From an uncultured Christensenellaceae bacterium (GTDB lineage: Bacteria; Bacillota; Clostridia; Christensenellales; Borkfalkiaceae): DNA of 26,902 nucleotides. Below, piece by piece: positions 8,551-16,436 of the stretch. Location of the stretch: assembly GCA_910587825.1 (NCBI GenBank), contig CAJUNJ010000017.1, positions 1-26,902 of the forward strand, written 5' to 3'. A program made the position numbers and the translations under genes. The notes below the pieces were generated by a model, which was not told where the DNA came from, searched no databases, and worked only from the letters and a program-made list of their open reading frames with translations. Within the stretch, counting starts at the first letter, position 1. Each line of letters begins with the position of its first letter.

Positions 8551-9690
8551 GTGATAGAAGTTAAACAAATTTGGTCAAAGAAGGACAAGAAGAAATTTTT
8601 CAAGTTCCTTATAGATTTATATAAAGACAACCCGTACGCCGTACCCAACCTTTACGCGGACGAGTTCGGCGAATTCGACCCCGAAATAAACGATGCTTTC
8701 AGGTTTGCCGACTGCAAAATGTTTCTGGCTTACAAAGACGGCAAGATTGCGGGAAGAATTGCGGGCATTTGGCACCGCGGTTCCAACGACAAGACGGGAC
8801 TTAAACAGCTGAGATTTACCCGCTTCGACGTAATAGACGATTTTGAAGTAACAAAAGCGCTGTTTGCCGAACTTTACAAATGGGCGAAAGAGCTTGGAAT
8901 GAACGAGATTATAGGACCTATAAGTTTTTCCGACCTCAACGAAGAGGGAATGCTTATAGAAGGCTTTGACAAACCCAGCACGTATATAGAAATTTACAAC
9001 CACCCTTACTATGTAGAGCATATGCAAAAACTCGGCGCGTACAAGGTTGTAGACTGGGACTGTTTCAGAATAAAGGTTCCCGAAAAACCCGACGAAAAGT
9101 TACAGTCGCTCTGCGACACGATTGCCGAAAGAAACGGGTACTCCCTTTTAGACGTTAAATATCTGTACAAGCACGACAAAAAACTGCTTGACAAATACGT
9201 TATGCAGTGCCTTGACATTCTTGACGAAGTGTACGAGCCGCTGTACGGCGTAAGCCCCATAAACGAAAAACAGAAGCGACGCGAAATGGCGTCCATATAT
9301 CAGGTTCTCGTACCTGAGCTTGCGGCGCTTGTTATGCACGAAGGCAGGGTAATCGCATACGGCTTTTTAATGCCGTCGATGAACAAAGTTTTACAAAAGG
9401 CGAAAGGCAGCATCTTCCCCCGCGGAATTATCCCCTACATAAAGGCTATGACGCATATAGAAGTAGCCGATATGATGAGCATAGGCGTTACCAAATCGCA
9501 CTCCAACAAAGGCGCGGTTGCAATGATTTTCAACAGCTGTATCAAAGGTCTGATAAAGCTTGGCGTAAAGGAAATCGAAGGCGGCCCCCAGCTTGAAACC
9601 AACAAGCATATACAAAACCTTTGGAAGAATTACGACCATCACCTTGCAAAACGCCGCCGTTGCTGGGGACTTAAAGTAGATTTAACTTAA
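8551..9690 (+). CDS. GNAT-fold acyltransferase-like protein
   Basis: A 379-residue soluble protein with a GTG start behind GGAGAG. The N-terminal part (about 1-160) has a GNAT-like layout: CKMFLAYKDGKIAGRIAGIW as the beta-strand pair, then RFTRFDVIDDFEVTKALFAELYKWAKELGMNEIIGP. The C-terminal part holds a second acyltransferase-like segment (VIAYGFLMPS, MMSIGVTKSHSNKGAVAMIF). The closing NKHIQNLWKNYDHHLAKRRRCW segment is what I associate with a conserved GNAT-superfamily group of unknown substrate found in Clostridia and Bacteroides. The exact reaction cannot be read from the sequence. It is a single-gene unit, divergent from parE and ending in a GC-rich terminator. Confidence 0.75.
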   Translation: MIEVKQIWSKKDKKKFFKFLIDLYKDNPYAVPNLYADEFGEFDPEINDAFRFADCKMFLAYKDGKIAGRIAGIWHRGSNDKTGLKQLRFTRFDVIDDFEVTKALFAELYKWAKELGMNEIIGPISFSDLNEEGMLIEGFDKPSTYIEIYNHPYYVEHMQKLGAYKVVDWDCFRIKVPEKPDEKLQSLCDTIAERNGYSLLDVKYLYKHDKKLLDKYVMQCLDILDEVYEPLYGVSPINEKQKRREMASIYQVLVPELAALVMHEGRVIAYGFLMPSMNKVLQKAKGSIFPRGIIPYIKAMTHIEVADMMSIGVTKSHSNKGAVAMIFNSCIKGLIKLGVKEIEGGPQLETNKHIQNLWKNYDHHLAKRRRCWGLKVDLT

Positions 9691-9697
9691 ACAGTTT

Positions 9698-9718
9698 GCC
9701 GTCCGCAAAGCGGACGGC
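9698..9718 (+). terminator. Terminator of the GNAT-like gene
   Basis: A perfect 9-bp stem GCCGTCCGC/GCGGACGGC with an AAA loop, followed by TTAAATTTT on the plus strand, 7 nt after the stop codon. It is the first of three hairpins in 120 bp. Confidence 0.75.
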
Positions 9719-9762
9719 TTAAATTTTAAAACGAATATATTACAGAAATAGAAAAGCGTTAC

Positions 9763-9785
9763 GCTCTTCCGCCTTACGGAAGAGC
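9763..9785. repeat. Second hairpin in the intergenic region
   Basis: A perfect 9-bp inverted repeat GCTCTTCCG/CGGAAGAGC with a CCTTA loop. No U-tract follows on either strand. It could be a backup terminator or an RNA structure at the 3' end of either transcript. Confidence 0.55.
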
Positions 9786-9793
9786 ATAAAGTT

Positions 9794-9818
9794 AAAGCCC
9801 CGACGTGTCGGGGCTTTT
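9794..9818 (-). terminator. Terminator of the large secreted protein gene
   Basis: A perfect 11-bp stem (AAAGCCCCGAC, 9794-9804; partner 9807-9817) with a 2-nt loop, starting 5 nt past the minus-strand stop codon. T-rich sequence lies on both sides, so it may work in both directions. Confidence 0.75.
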
Positions 9819-9822
9819 AAAA

Positions 9823-12186
9823 TTATTTGTTTTTCTTTTCTTTCTTCTTTGCTTTTTCGTACTGAACGTCTATGTCTTCCTTGTCCTTGGGTTTGATTAC
9901 AAGCAGTACTATAATGCCTATAAGCGCAAGCCCTGCGACCGAAAGCAGAATTATCGAAGCGATGTTGTCCTGCGCCCAGTTGTCTTCGCCCTTAATTGTG
10001 GAAGCCCTTATAGAAGCAACCACTGCAAGACTGCAAGTCACGGGGGAAGCGTTGTACTTTTTGTCGGTTACTTCCGCCCTCATATAGTAAAGACCGTTTG
10101 CGTCCTGCGGGGTAAACGTAGTAGAACTGTTCTTCCAGCCGTAGTCCTTAAACTCGTCGTAGTCGGGGTCGGATTCGTTAACTTCCCTTATTTCGGTGAA
10201 ATACTTACGCGTTGCGGGATTTTCGAACAAGCCGTCCATTTCGGCAATGAAGCTTTCGTAGGAGAAAGTCGCGCCGTTATTGTCGTTTGCGTACTTAGCT
10301 CTGTCAAAGATAAACAGTCTGTAATTGGTGTCGTAACTTCCCGAAATACCGTTTATGTCAAACGAAGCCGAATTGTACGAAGTGCCTACGTATGCAGTCG
10401 GCTGAATTCCGGGAACTTCATCGAAGGATACGCCCGTATAGCGCACGTTGAAGGTAAACCAGGGAAGCTTGCCGTAAAGCCCTTCGTCGTCCCTGTCTTC
10501 GAACATAGTCCATATTTCGCTTGCGGGAAATTCCTTAATTTCGCCGTTATCGAGATAGTACATATTGTTGCCGGCAGCGTCGGTTGCGTAAACGGTGAAA
10601 GTGTACGCGCCCTGCTGGGTTACGTTAATGGAAAGGTTGTTTGATTTATTGTTGGTATTGGACTGCTGCGAGCTGTGGTAGTAATAGATACTGAACTTCA
10701 TATCGGTGTAAGCCGTAGAATTGTCTAAAAACAGACTTTCGACCGAAGGAAGATAGAAATAGCTTGAAGAGCCTGCGGAAAGATTTTTCGCCGCTTCGTC
10801 CACTTTCGCCTGATATGTCGCTATTTTGCCGTCGGGCGCGTCAGACCAGGTGCTGTTACCGCCGTCGTAATCGTATATCACGCCCAAATCGTCGTCGGCA
10901 ACCGCGATAAACGCAACGTCCTTTACTTTGACTTTGTAATTTTCGGGCAGGTACCAATCGAGATAAATTTCGTCGGATTCGCCGTTGGAAGACGTGGTGT
11001 CCTTTATGTTGATATAAACTTTGGTAAGCATATCAACCCTGAACCTGCCTTCCTTGTCGCTGAAATCGGTAAACCTCGTTCCCGCAAGCACTTCCTTGGT
11101 GGGAAGATAAGTGTTTATATCGGATTCCAACAGCACGTCGTCTTCGACTTCTTTGAAAAGTTCTTTTTTGTTGAGATCGGTAAGTTCTTCGTCGGTAAAC
11201 TGGTCGTAACCGAGCACGTAATAGTACACCGTCGAACTGGGCGAAGTACGCAATACGTCTATTACCGTATAGTCTATGTCAACTTCGCCGCCCGTGGAGA
11301 AATGACTGATATTTTCGTTAAGGCAAAGCACGGGAGCCTTGTTGTCGGTAACCGTACCGCCGTAGTAATAATCCTGCGTGTCGTTGTGGTTTACGCCCGA
11401 AAGTTCGAACGACTGTCCGTTGAGCGTATAGAGAACCATCCGGGAAGCCGCCGTATCCTTTTCTTCATCTTCTGCAAATTCCGCCTTGAAGATTAAGGGA
11501 TAGACGGGATTTGTCGAAGACGTGGACGACCTTGCGTAATTTCCGCTTACGTTTTTGAAAACGCCTTCCACGCTTTCCCCGCCGTCGTTGCCTACGGTAA
11601 GTCTGTACTCGCCGTCCGCCTTTTCGGTAAATTTAATTTCAATAAAATCCGAACTGATCTGCTTTGCGTCCGCTTCGTCTTTCGTAACGTCCTTGTCGTC
11701 GGTCACGGCAACGTTTAATTTGCCTTCTCCCGCGGGGAAGAAAACGATATAGTTTACGGACTTATTGTCCTTGGTCTTGTTGTACTGCTGGGATTCGAAA
11801 GCGATTGTAAACTTTTCGAACGTTACCGAAGCAAATCCGATTTCCATACCGAACATCTTGCTTACGGCCGTTGTTTCGCTTCCGTTTTCGCGGTCGCCGC
11901 TCTTTTCCGATTCAATCCAGTTGTATGCAAGATTCCTTCTGTAAGACACCGCGTCTTCGCCGTCGGCAAAAGTGAACATAGTGTAATACTTAGCGTCTTC
12001 GCCGTCGCCCTGCCTGTGCGCGATTACTTCGGCGTCGCCCGTAGAAGTGAACACGTTGGTTCCGTTCACGGTGACCGTACCGCTCGCCTTCGCGGGCATA
12101 AAATTAATAGTAAAGAACGCCGAAAGCGCCATAAGCAGAGTGAGCACAAGCGTCAATATTGAAATTTTAAAAGTCTTATGTTTCAT
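9823..12186 (-). CDS. Large secreted protein with C-terminal membrane anchor, unknown function
   Basis: A 787-residue protein. It has a signal peptide at about 1-34 (basic start MKHKTFK, long hydrophobic core, cleavage near AKASG). A long acidic ectodomain rich in Asp, Ser, Thr and Tyr follows. A single membrane segment lies at about 742-764 (SIILLSVAGLALIGIIVLL), ahead of a lysine-rich cytoplasmic tail. Phrases such as QQGAYTFTVYATDAAGNNMYYLDNG and ANGLYYMRAEVTDKKYN look like Ig-like/cadherin-like beta-sandwich strands, so the ectodomain is probably a string of such domains. I see no enzyme motif. GGAGCA lies 7 nt before the ATG, and it has its own strong promoter. It shares architecture with the proteins at 23659 and 24913. 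Confidence 0.75.
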   Translation of the reverse strand: MKHKTFKISILTLVLTLLMALSAFFTINFMPAKASGTVTVNGTNVFTSTGDAEVIAHRQGDGEDAKYYTMFTFADGEDAVSYRRNLAYNWIESEKSGDRENGSETTAVSKMFGMEIGFASVTFEKFTIAFESQQYNKTKDNKSVNYIVFFPAGEGKLNVAVTDDKDVTKDEADAKQISSDFIEIKFTEKADGEYRLTVGNDGGESVEGVFKNVSGNYARSSTSSTNPVYPLIFKAEFAEDEEKDTAASRMVLYTLNGQSFELSGVNHNDTQDYYYGGTVTDNKAPVLCLNENISHFSTGGEVDIDYTVIDVLRTSPSSTVYYYVLGYDQFTDEELTDLNKKELFKEVEDDVLLESDINTYLPTKEVLAGTRFTDFSDKEGRFRVDMLTKVYINIKDTTSSNGESDEIYLDWYLPENYKVKVKDVAFIAVADDDLGVIYDYDGGNSTWSDAPDGKIATYQAKVDEAAKNLSAGSSSYFYLPSVESLFLDNSTAYTDMKFSIYYYHSSQQSNTNNKSNNLSINVTQQGAYTFTVYATDAAGNNMYYLDNGEIKEFPASEIWTMFEDRDDEGLYGKLPWFTFNVRYTGVSFDEVPGIQPTAYVGTSYNSASFDINGISGSYDTNYRLFIFDRAKYANDNNGATFSYESFIAEMDGLFENPATRKYFTEIREVNESDPDYDEFKDYGWKNSSTTFTPQDANGLYYMRAEVTDKKYNASPVTCSLAVVASIRASTIKGEDNWAQDNIASIILLSVAGLALIGIIVLLVIKPKDKEDIDVQYEKAKKKEKKNK

Positions 12187-12224
12187 AAAATTGCTCCGAT
12201 ATTAAATTACCGTTAATCTTAAAC

Positions 12225-12253
12225 ATTTTACAATATTAAATCAGCGTTGTCAA
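12225..12253 (-). promoter_or_regulatory. Promoter of the large secreted protein gene
   Basis: On the minus strand TTGACA (12253-12248), 17 nt, TAAAAT (12230-12225), about 38 nt upstream of the ATG. It lies directly behind the rluA-like stop, with no terminator between them, so some readthrough from the upstream operon is possible. Confidence 0.75.
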
Positions 12254-12266
12254 TCGCTTTTGTTTT

Positions 12267-12959
12267 CTATTTCAACTTAATGTCAAATAAATTCCAGGGC
12301 GAGCCGTCTTTGGGCGGTTCGGCGATAAAGCGGAGCTTTTCGCCCGTCGTCGGGTGAGTAAACCTAAGCGAATACGCCCACAGCGCAAGTTTGCCCTTTA
12401 CCGCCTTTTCCCCGCCGTAACGCATATCACCGTATACGGGGGCGTTTATTGCCGCAGTCTGCACGCGTATCTGGTGAGTTCTGCCCGTGTGAAGATTTAT
12501 GTCCGCAAGCGAAAGCCCGCCGCTTTCGCCTGTTATTTCGTAATCGAGAGAAGCAAACTTCGCCCCCTCCTCCGTCTGCGTGCAGACGTAAACGGTGTTG
12601 TTTACCGAATTTTTTCTGAGATAGTTTTCAAGCGTACCCCGCTTTTTGGACGGAACGCCGCACAGCACGGCAACGTATCTCTTTTCGAACCCGCCGTTTT
12701 TCATCTGTTCGCCGAGTCTCGAAGCCGCCTTGGAAGTTTTGGCGTAAACCATAACCCCGCCCGTCGGTCTGTCAAGGCGGTGGACAAGCCCTATGTAGGC
12801 GTTGCCCTGCTTGTTGTACGCTGTTTTTACGTAACGCTTAACGCAGTCCAACAGGTTGTCGTCCCCGCTTTCGTCCGGACAGCAAGGCACGTTCTGGGGT
12901 TTAAGAACGACTATAACGTGATTGTCTTCGTATAAAATTATAAGCTCGTTATCTTCCAT
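12267..12959 (-). CDS. RluA-family RNA pseudouridine synthase
   Basis: A 230-residue enzyme that isomerises uridine to pseudouridine in rRNA or tRNA. The catalytic motif HRLDRPTGGVMVYAK holds the essential Asp63. Further family signatures are EKRYVAVLCG, HTGRTHQIRVQTAAIN and a C-terminal LWAYSLRFTHPTTGE. The N-terminal S4 RNA-binding domain of RluD is missing, which is typical of the shorter RluA/YlyB-like group. The exact target base cannot be deduced. The start at 12959 (MEDNELIILY) overlaps the stop of the methyltransferase gene as TAATG, with AGGAAGAGG about 10 nt upstream. The two form an RNA-modification operon. A longer frame from 12998 has no homologous residues. Confidence 0.9.
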   Translation of the reverse strand: MEDNELIILYEDNHVIVVLKPQNVPCCPDESGDDNLLDCVKRYVKTAYNKQGNAYIGLVHRLDRPTGGVMVYAKTSKAASRLGEQMKNGGFEKRYVAVLCGVPSKKRGTLENYLRKNSVNNTVYVCTQTEEGAKFASLDYEITGESGGLSLADINLHTGRTHQIRVQTAAINAPVYGDMRYGGEKAVKGKLALWAYSLRFTHPTTGEKLRFIAEPPKDGSPWNLFDIKLK

Positions 12960-13828
12960 TAATTGCCTCTTCCTATATAAATACAACTTGCCCCGCACGG
13001 CAGGTTGATTCCCTCTTCCGTGGGGATACCCACTTCATAAGCGTCGAAGCTTCCGTCAAAGCCCCTTAAATTGAGTTTTAAAATATTTTTAAGAACTTCG
13101 GGTTGAAGCCCCGTCGTGTAACTGTTTATGAGAAAGAAAATGGGTTTATCGTTCAGAAGCTTTGCGCAGTCGGCAACAAAGCCGAACAGGTTTTCTTCTA
13201 TCTTCCACATCTCGCCGTTGGGTCCGCGCCCGTAGCTCGGCGGGTCCATAATTACCGCGTCGTAGCGGTTGCCCCGTCTAATTTCGCGGGTGACGAACTT
13301 CATACAGTCGTCCACTATATACCGTATCCCGCTGTCCACGCCCGAAAGCCTTGCGTTTTCTCCCGCACGTTCGACCATTCCTTTCGCCGCATCCACGTGC
13401 GTGACAAGCGCGCCCGATTTGGCGCACGCAACCGAAGCCCCGCCCGTATACGCAAACAGATTCAAGACCTTAACTTCCCCGCGCGTTTTAAGGGCGTTTT
13501 CAATAAGCAGGCGCATCACGTTCCAGTTTACAGCCTGTTCGGGGAAAAGCCCCGTATGCTTGAAGCCCATAGGCTTTATTTTGAATTTAAGGTCGCGGTA
13601 GGAAATTACCCACTCCGCGGGGAATGCGCGCCTTACGTCCCAACCCCCGCCTCCTTTTTCGCTGCGCCTGTATACGGCGTGTATACCGTCGCGCAGAGAG
13701 AGGTCTTCGCCCTTCCATATGACCTGCGGGTCGGGACGGAGAAGAACGACGTCCTTCCACCTTTCAAGCTTCATTCCGTCGGAAGTCGCCGTTATTTTAT
13801 AATCTTGCCAGTCGTCAGCCGTTTTCAT
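12959..13828 (-). CDS. Class I SAM-dependent methyltransferase (RlmI/RlmK-like, COG1092 type)
   Basis: A 289-residue protein. The central Rossmann domain shows motif I VLNLFAYTGGASVACA, the acidic SAM ribose ligand in THVDAAKG, and motif IV DAVIMDPPSYGRG. The N-terminal part (WKDVVLLRPDPQVIW, FKHTGLFPEQ) resembles the RlmI/RlmK group that methylates 23S rRNA. It lacks an N-terminal PUA domain and is about 100 residues shorter than RlmI. The catalytic-Cys region of m5C enzymes appears as NSYTTGL, so cytosine-C5 chemistry is doubtful. I place the start at 13828 (MKTADDWQDY). A -10 TATAAT lies only 7 nt upstream with no Shine-Dalgarno, so the transcript is probably leaderless. Co-transcribed with the pseudouridine synthase. 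Confidence 0.85.
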   Translation of the reverse strand: MKTADDWQDYKITATSDGMKLERWKDVVLLRPDPQVIWKGEDLSLRDGIHAVYRRSEKGGGGWDVRRAFPAEWVISYRDLKFKIKPMGFKHTGLFPEQAVNWNVMRLLIENALKTRGEVKVLNLFAYTGGASVACAKSGALVTHVDAAKGMVERAGENARLSGVDSGIRYIVDDCMKFVTREIRRGNRYDAVIMDPPSYGRGPNGEMWKIEENLFGFVADCAKLLNDKPIFFLINSYTTGLQPEVLKNILKLNLRGFDGSFDAYEVGIPTEEGINLPCGASCIYIGRGN

Positions 13829-13835
13829 AAGGAAG

Positions 13836-13864
13836 ATTATACCAAAAAACAAAAAATTTGTAAA
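13836..13864 (-). promoter_or_regulatory. Promoter giving a probably leaderless methyltransferase mRNA
   Basis: On the minus strand TTTACA (13864-13859), 17 nt, TATAAT (13841-13836), then 7 nt (CTTCCTT) and the ATG at 13828. Transcription normally starts about 7 nt after the -10, which places the +1 on the A of ATG. The interposed sequence is not a Shine-Dalgarno. Confidence 0.75.
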
Positions 13865-13929
13865 GTAATTAATTCGCGCAACCCGAAAAAAGCATTGCTT
13901 ACATTTAATTTCGGCATATACGCATAAGA

Positions 13930-13955
13930 CGCACGCGCAAAATATTGCGCGTGCG
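13930..13955 (-). terminator. Hairpin at the 3' end of the phage-derived operon
   Basis: A perfect 11-bp GC-rich stem (13930-13940 with 13945-13955) and an AATA loop, about 25 nt after the stop of the last cassette gene. The following minus-strand sequence (TCTTATG) has no true U-tract, so termination efficiency is uncertain. Confidence 0.55.
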
Positions 13956-13980
13956 CCCTTCCCCGCTTTGAAAAAAGCTT

Positions 13981-14481
13981 CTATTTACTGTACGTTGCAA
14001 GCACACTGTACAGTGTCGAATAGTAACTTGACAGGTACTTTTTCGCCACCTCGTCCGCGCCGTACAGCGCAAGGCGTTCGTCAGTGTCGGGTATAGCGAG
14101 GTAGAAATCGCGCACGATTACGTAGCGTTCGTTGTAAGACAGGTTGTAATCGACTATGTATCCGGCGCTTTCGTCGCCCCCTTCGCCGCCGGTATCGCCG
14201 CCGCCCGTCGGTTCGTTTAAGCTCATATTGTATATGAGATTGTCAACCAGAACAGCCGTCTGAAATTGAAGCTCGTCTTTAAGCTCCCGCTCCTTATGGG
14301 CGATAAGCGTAGAATTTTTCATACCCGAATTGAGTGCGGCAAGCATATACATTTTAAGCTCCTTATCGGCTTTGCGCTCCAACTCGTCTTTCTTCTGTTG
14401 GGCGGTGCGCAGCATCTTCATCTGCACAACCGACAGCGCTTTAAGTTCTTCGTCGGTAATTTCTATAATGTCAAACAGCAT
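13981..14481 (-). CDS. Small coiled-coil protein, last gene of phage head-neck cassette, unknown function
   Basis: A 166-residue acidic protein starting MLFDIIEITD. Residues about 10-60 form a charged helix (MKMLRTAQQKKDELERKADK), followed by a helical KERELKDELQFQTAVLVDNL segment. A Gly-rich hinge (GGGDTGGEGGDE, about 118-129) leads to a Tyr-rich C-terminal domain. The start overlaps the end of the propeller-like gene by 11 nt, with GGAGG 6 nt upstream. I do not recognise the family. Its place after the gatekeeper and nozzle-like genes suggests a virion, plug or internal-core protein, but this is inference from order only. Confidence 0.65.
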   Translation of the reverse strand: MLFDIIEITDEELKALSVVQMKMLRTAQQKKDELERKADKELKMYMLAALNSGMKNSTLIAHKERELKDELQFQTAVLVDNLIYNMSLNEPTGGGDTGGEGGDESAGYIVDYNLSYNERYVIVRDFYLAIPDTDERLALYGADEVAKKYLSSYYSTLYSVLATYSK

Positions 14482-15673
14482 CCATAACCTCCGCTTCCGC
14501 ACTGAGCGCCGAGACGGCGTTTTTGCCAGAAAGTTTTATTGTAAAGCTTTTACCGCGTAGATTGGGGCGGATTATCCCGCTTGCCGAATAAAACCTGCGC
14601 GACACAGCGCCGTTGCTTATAACGACGTCTACCCCGTCGGAATTTACGAATATGCGTTTAACCGTCTTCAAACCCTGCGTCCCGAAATCGGTAACCCCGC
14701 TTTCGAAAGTAAACCTGCCCCCGCCCTCTATTTTGTGCGCGCCTTCGGCGTTGTACACGCGCACGCAACCTTCCGCCGTACACATCGCGCGCGCATCGGC
14801 ATCTATAAGGTAACTGTCCCCCGCGTCGGGGTCGTAACACAGCACAGCCCCGCCGTTTAAATGTGCGCTGTTGCACCCGAGATAGTACCTGCCCGCAAGC
14901 ACAGCCGAACATACGGGCGAAGATACGTCTTCGGCAAACCTGTGCTTTACAGCCTTAACCTGCGTTCCGTCGTAACTTTTCAGTCCCGAAGAAGTAAAGA
15001 ACAAAAGCTTTCCGCCCGCAACGCGCGCTGTACCTTTGTAAATTCCGTCCGCTTCCGCGCCCGCAATATCCACCGAAAAATTTTCCGGAGTGCCGTAAAA
15101 GTTAAGCACCGTTAGCCCGTACTTTCTGACCGCGATAAGCTTATCGCCGTATTCGGTCAATTCGAGAACTTCGCCCTGTCCGGAATCCGGCGTCAGACTT
15201 CCGCCGCCTTCCATACACTGCTTCCAATCGTCTATACCGCCCGCGCCCGACCATAAAATTTTGCTTCCGTCCGAACCGAACAGCCTGCCGCGGCGCATAA
15301 CCCCGCACTTCAAATCCGCCCCGTATCCGAACGCGGAGTATACCGTACCCGTATGCGTGAACGCACGGCTTCCGCAAATCAACGCCGCGCGTGGCGCGCC
15401 GTCCTTAATTTCTTCGATAAGAAAGGGCGTACCCGAAGCGTCGTCGAGTTTTACGAAAGAATTGCCGTTGCCCGACACATAGACGGCGTCGTTATCGCAG
15501 ACGAAGTACCTGCCCGCGCCCTGTGCGTATCCCGCAAAATTTACCCCCGCAGGCACGTAGCCCGAATAGCCGTAGACGGACTCGGCGGGGACAAGTCCGT
15601 CGGCGCATACCCTGCACCCGACGGGCTTTGCCTTTCCGTCCGCAAGCAGGTCAACCTTGACCCTGTAACTCAT
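14471..15673 (-). CDS. Beta-propeller-like phage neck/nozzle protein (candidate)
   Basis: A 400-residue protein built of repeated short beta-strand blocks: GRYFVCDNDAVYVSG, AALICGSRAFTHTG, GRLFGSDGSKILWSG, GDKLIAVRKYGLTVLNF, GGKLLFFTSSGLKSYDG and GRYYLGCNSAHLNGG. The pattern suggests a beta-propeller of five to six blades. No signal peptide is present. In podoviruses the gene after the gatekeeper encodes a propeller-shaped nozzle or DNA-stabilisation protein (T7 gp12, P22 gp10), so position and fold class agree. Sequence similarity to those proteins is not evident by eye. The start at 15673 overlaps the preceding stop as ATGA, with GAGGAG 6 nt upstream. The longer frame from 15757 lies inside the connector gene. 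Confidence 0.65.
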   Translation of the reverse strand: MSYRVKVDLLADGKAKPVGCRVCADGLVPAESVYGYSGYVPAGVNFAGYAQGAGRYFVCDNDAVYVSGNGNSFVKLDDASGTPFLIEEIKDGAPRAALICGSRAFTHTGTVYSAFGYGADLKCGVMRRGRLFGSDGSKILWSGAGGIDDWKQCMEGGGSLTPDSGQGEVLELTEYGDKLIAVRKYGLTVLNFYGTPENFSVDIAGAEADGIYKGTARVAGGKLLFFTSSGLKSYDGTQVKAVKHRFAEDVSSPVCSAVLAGRYYLGCNSAHLNGGAVLCYDPDAGDSYLIDADARAMCTAEGCVRVYNAEGAHKIEGGGRFTFESGVTDFGTQGLKTVKRIFVNSDGVDVVISNGAVSRRFYSASGIIRPNLRGKSFTIKLSGKNAVSALSAEAEVMDAV

Positions 15674-16224
15674 ACCCATCTCCTCGGCGGTATGCTTCCG
15701 CACTCCGGCAGACTGCGCTGTAAGCCGTCTATTTCTCCGCGGTACTTCTTTTCCCACAGCTCGGCTGCTTCTATCTCGCCGTTGATAAAACAGTATTCCG
15801 ACGCCGTACCCAAAGCAAGCATACGACAGCTTTCGGCGCCGAAATCGCTTTCGCCGTCGATACTTTTACCCGTCGGCGCGTACGTGTATTCAACGGTGAT
15901 TTTATCCGCGTCCGCAAACAGATATTCAAGCATAAGTTCAAACGCTATTTCTTTGCCGTCCGCCCGCACTTTTTTTACCGTTACGGGCGGATGCGAAAAG
16001 GACGAATAATAATATTTTCCGTCGAATGATTTAAGTTCTTCCTTTGCCGACAAAGGCACGTACTTTCTCGCCACCTCGTCTTCCACGGCGTTGAAGCAGT
16101 ATAAAAGCGTGTCGACGGTCTCCCTACCCTCGGCGTCACGCACGGCGCCGTCCTCAACGTCCGCGGCAAGTGAATTGCGGCCGAGTATCTTCAATGCCGA
16201 ACCTATTATTTTTTTAACTTCCAT
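15670..16224 (-). CDS. Phage head-completion / gatekeeper-like connector
   Basis: A 184-residue protein, mostly helical, with a central beta hairpin (KVRADGKEIAFELML, KITVEYTYAPTG). Its C-terminal helices read ALGTASEYCFINGEIEAAELWEKKYRGEI and end in PPRRWV. That 'A.EYC.INGE...A..W..KY' helix followed by RPRRW is what I associate with gatekeeper or connector proteins next to the portal (P22 gp4 / T7 gp11 position). Family assignment is by pattern and synteny, not by alignment. A strong AGGAGG precedes the ATG. It lies 51 nt after the stranded capsid 3' end and is overlapped by the next gene. Confidence 0.7.
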   Translation of the reverse strand: MEVKKIIGSALKILGRNSLAADVEDGAVRDAEGRETVDTLLYCFNAVEDEVARKYVPLSAKEELKSFDGKYYYSSFSHPPVTVKKVRADGKEIAFELMLEYLFADADKITVEYTYAPTGKSIDGESDFGAESCRMLALGTASEYCFINGEIEAAELWEKKYRGEIDGLQRSLPECGSIPPRRWV

Positions 16225-16275
16225 ATTTCCTCCTGTCCCGCCCGCTTACCCTTTGATTTTTACCTTATCGGCATT

Positions 16276-16365
16276 TTAAGCCTGCGGAAGCTCCGGCAGG
16301 TCGGGCAGGTCGGAACCGCCCGCAACTTCGGGCTCGAAGTTGTAAAGCATAGCCTGTCCGCAGGT
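16276..16365 (-). pseudogene. Stranded 3' end of the major capsid gene
   Basis: On the minus strand the codons from ACC (16365-16363) to TAA (16278-16276) encode TCGQAMLYNFEPEVAGG plus an acidic Pro/Leu tail, 29 residues in all. The 'CGQAML' motif resembles the extreme C-terminus of clostridial HK97-fold capsids. No start codon or ribosome binding site serves it, so alone it is untranslated. It directly follows the right end of the recombinase element. Joined to codon 261 of the interrupted gene (18798), it continues in frame as DYTCGQAM, giving a 290-residue product. Confidence 0.7.
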
Positions 16366-16388
16366 ATTCGCCCTGTCCTTTGTCTACT
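16366..16388. repeat. 23-bp direct repeat, copy 1 (element right end)
   Basis: Identical to 16403-16425 with a 37-bp period. On the minus strand it contains GACAAAGGACAGGGCGAAT and ends exactly at the inferred element/capsid junction. It may be part of the recombinase attachment site, and in a circular element it would place AAAGGACAGGG about 5 nt before the recombinase ATG. Confidence 0.8.
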
Positions 16389-16402
16389 CTTTATACTTTG
16401 CA

Positions 16403-16425
16403 ATTCGCCCTGTCCTTTGTCTACT
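16403..16425. repeat. 23-bp direct repeat, copy 2
   Basis: A perfect second copy of the 16366-16388 sequence, separated by 14 bp (TGCAAAGTATAAAG on the minus strand). It could be a recombinase-binding repeat, or a scar from a previous integration of a related element at the same att site. Confidence 0.8.
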
Positions 16426-16436
16426 ATTAAGGGCAT

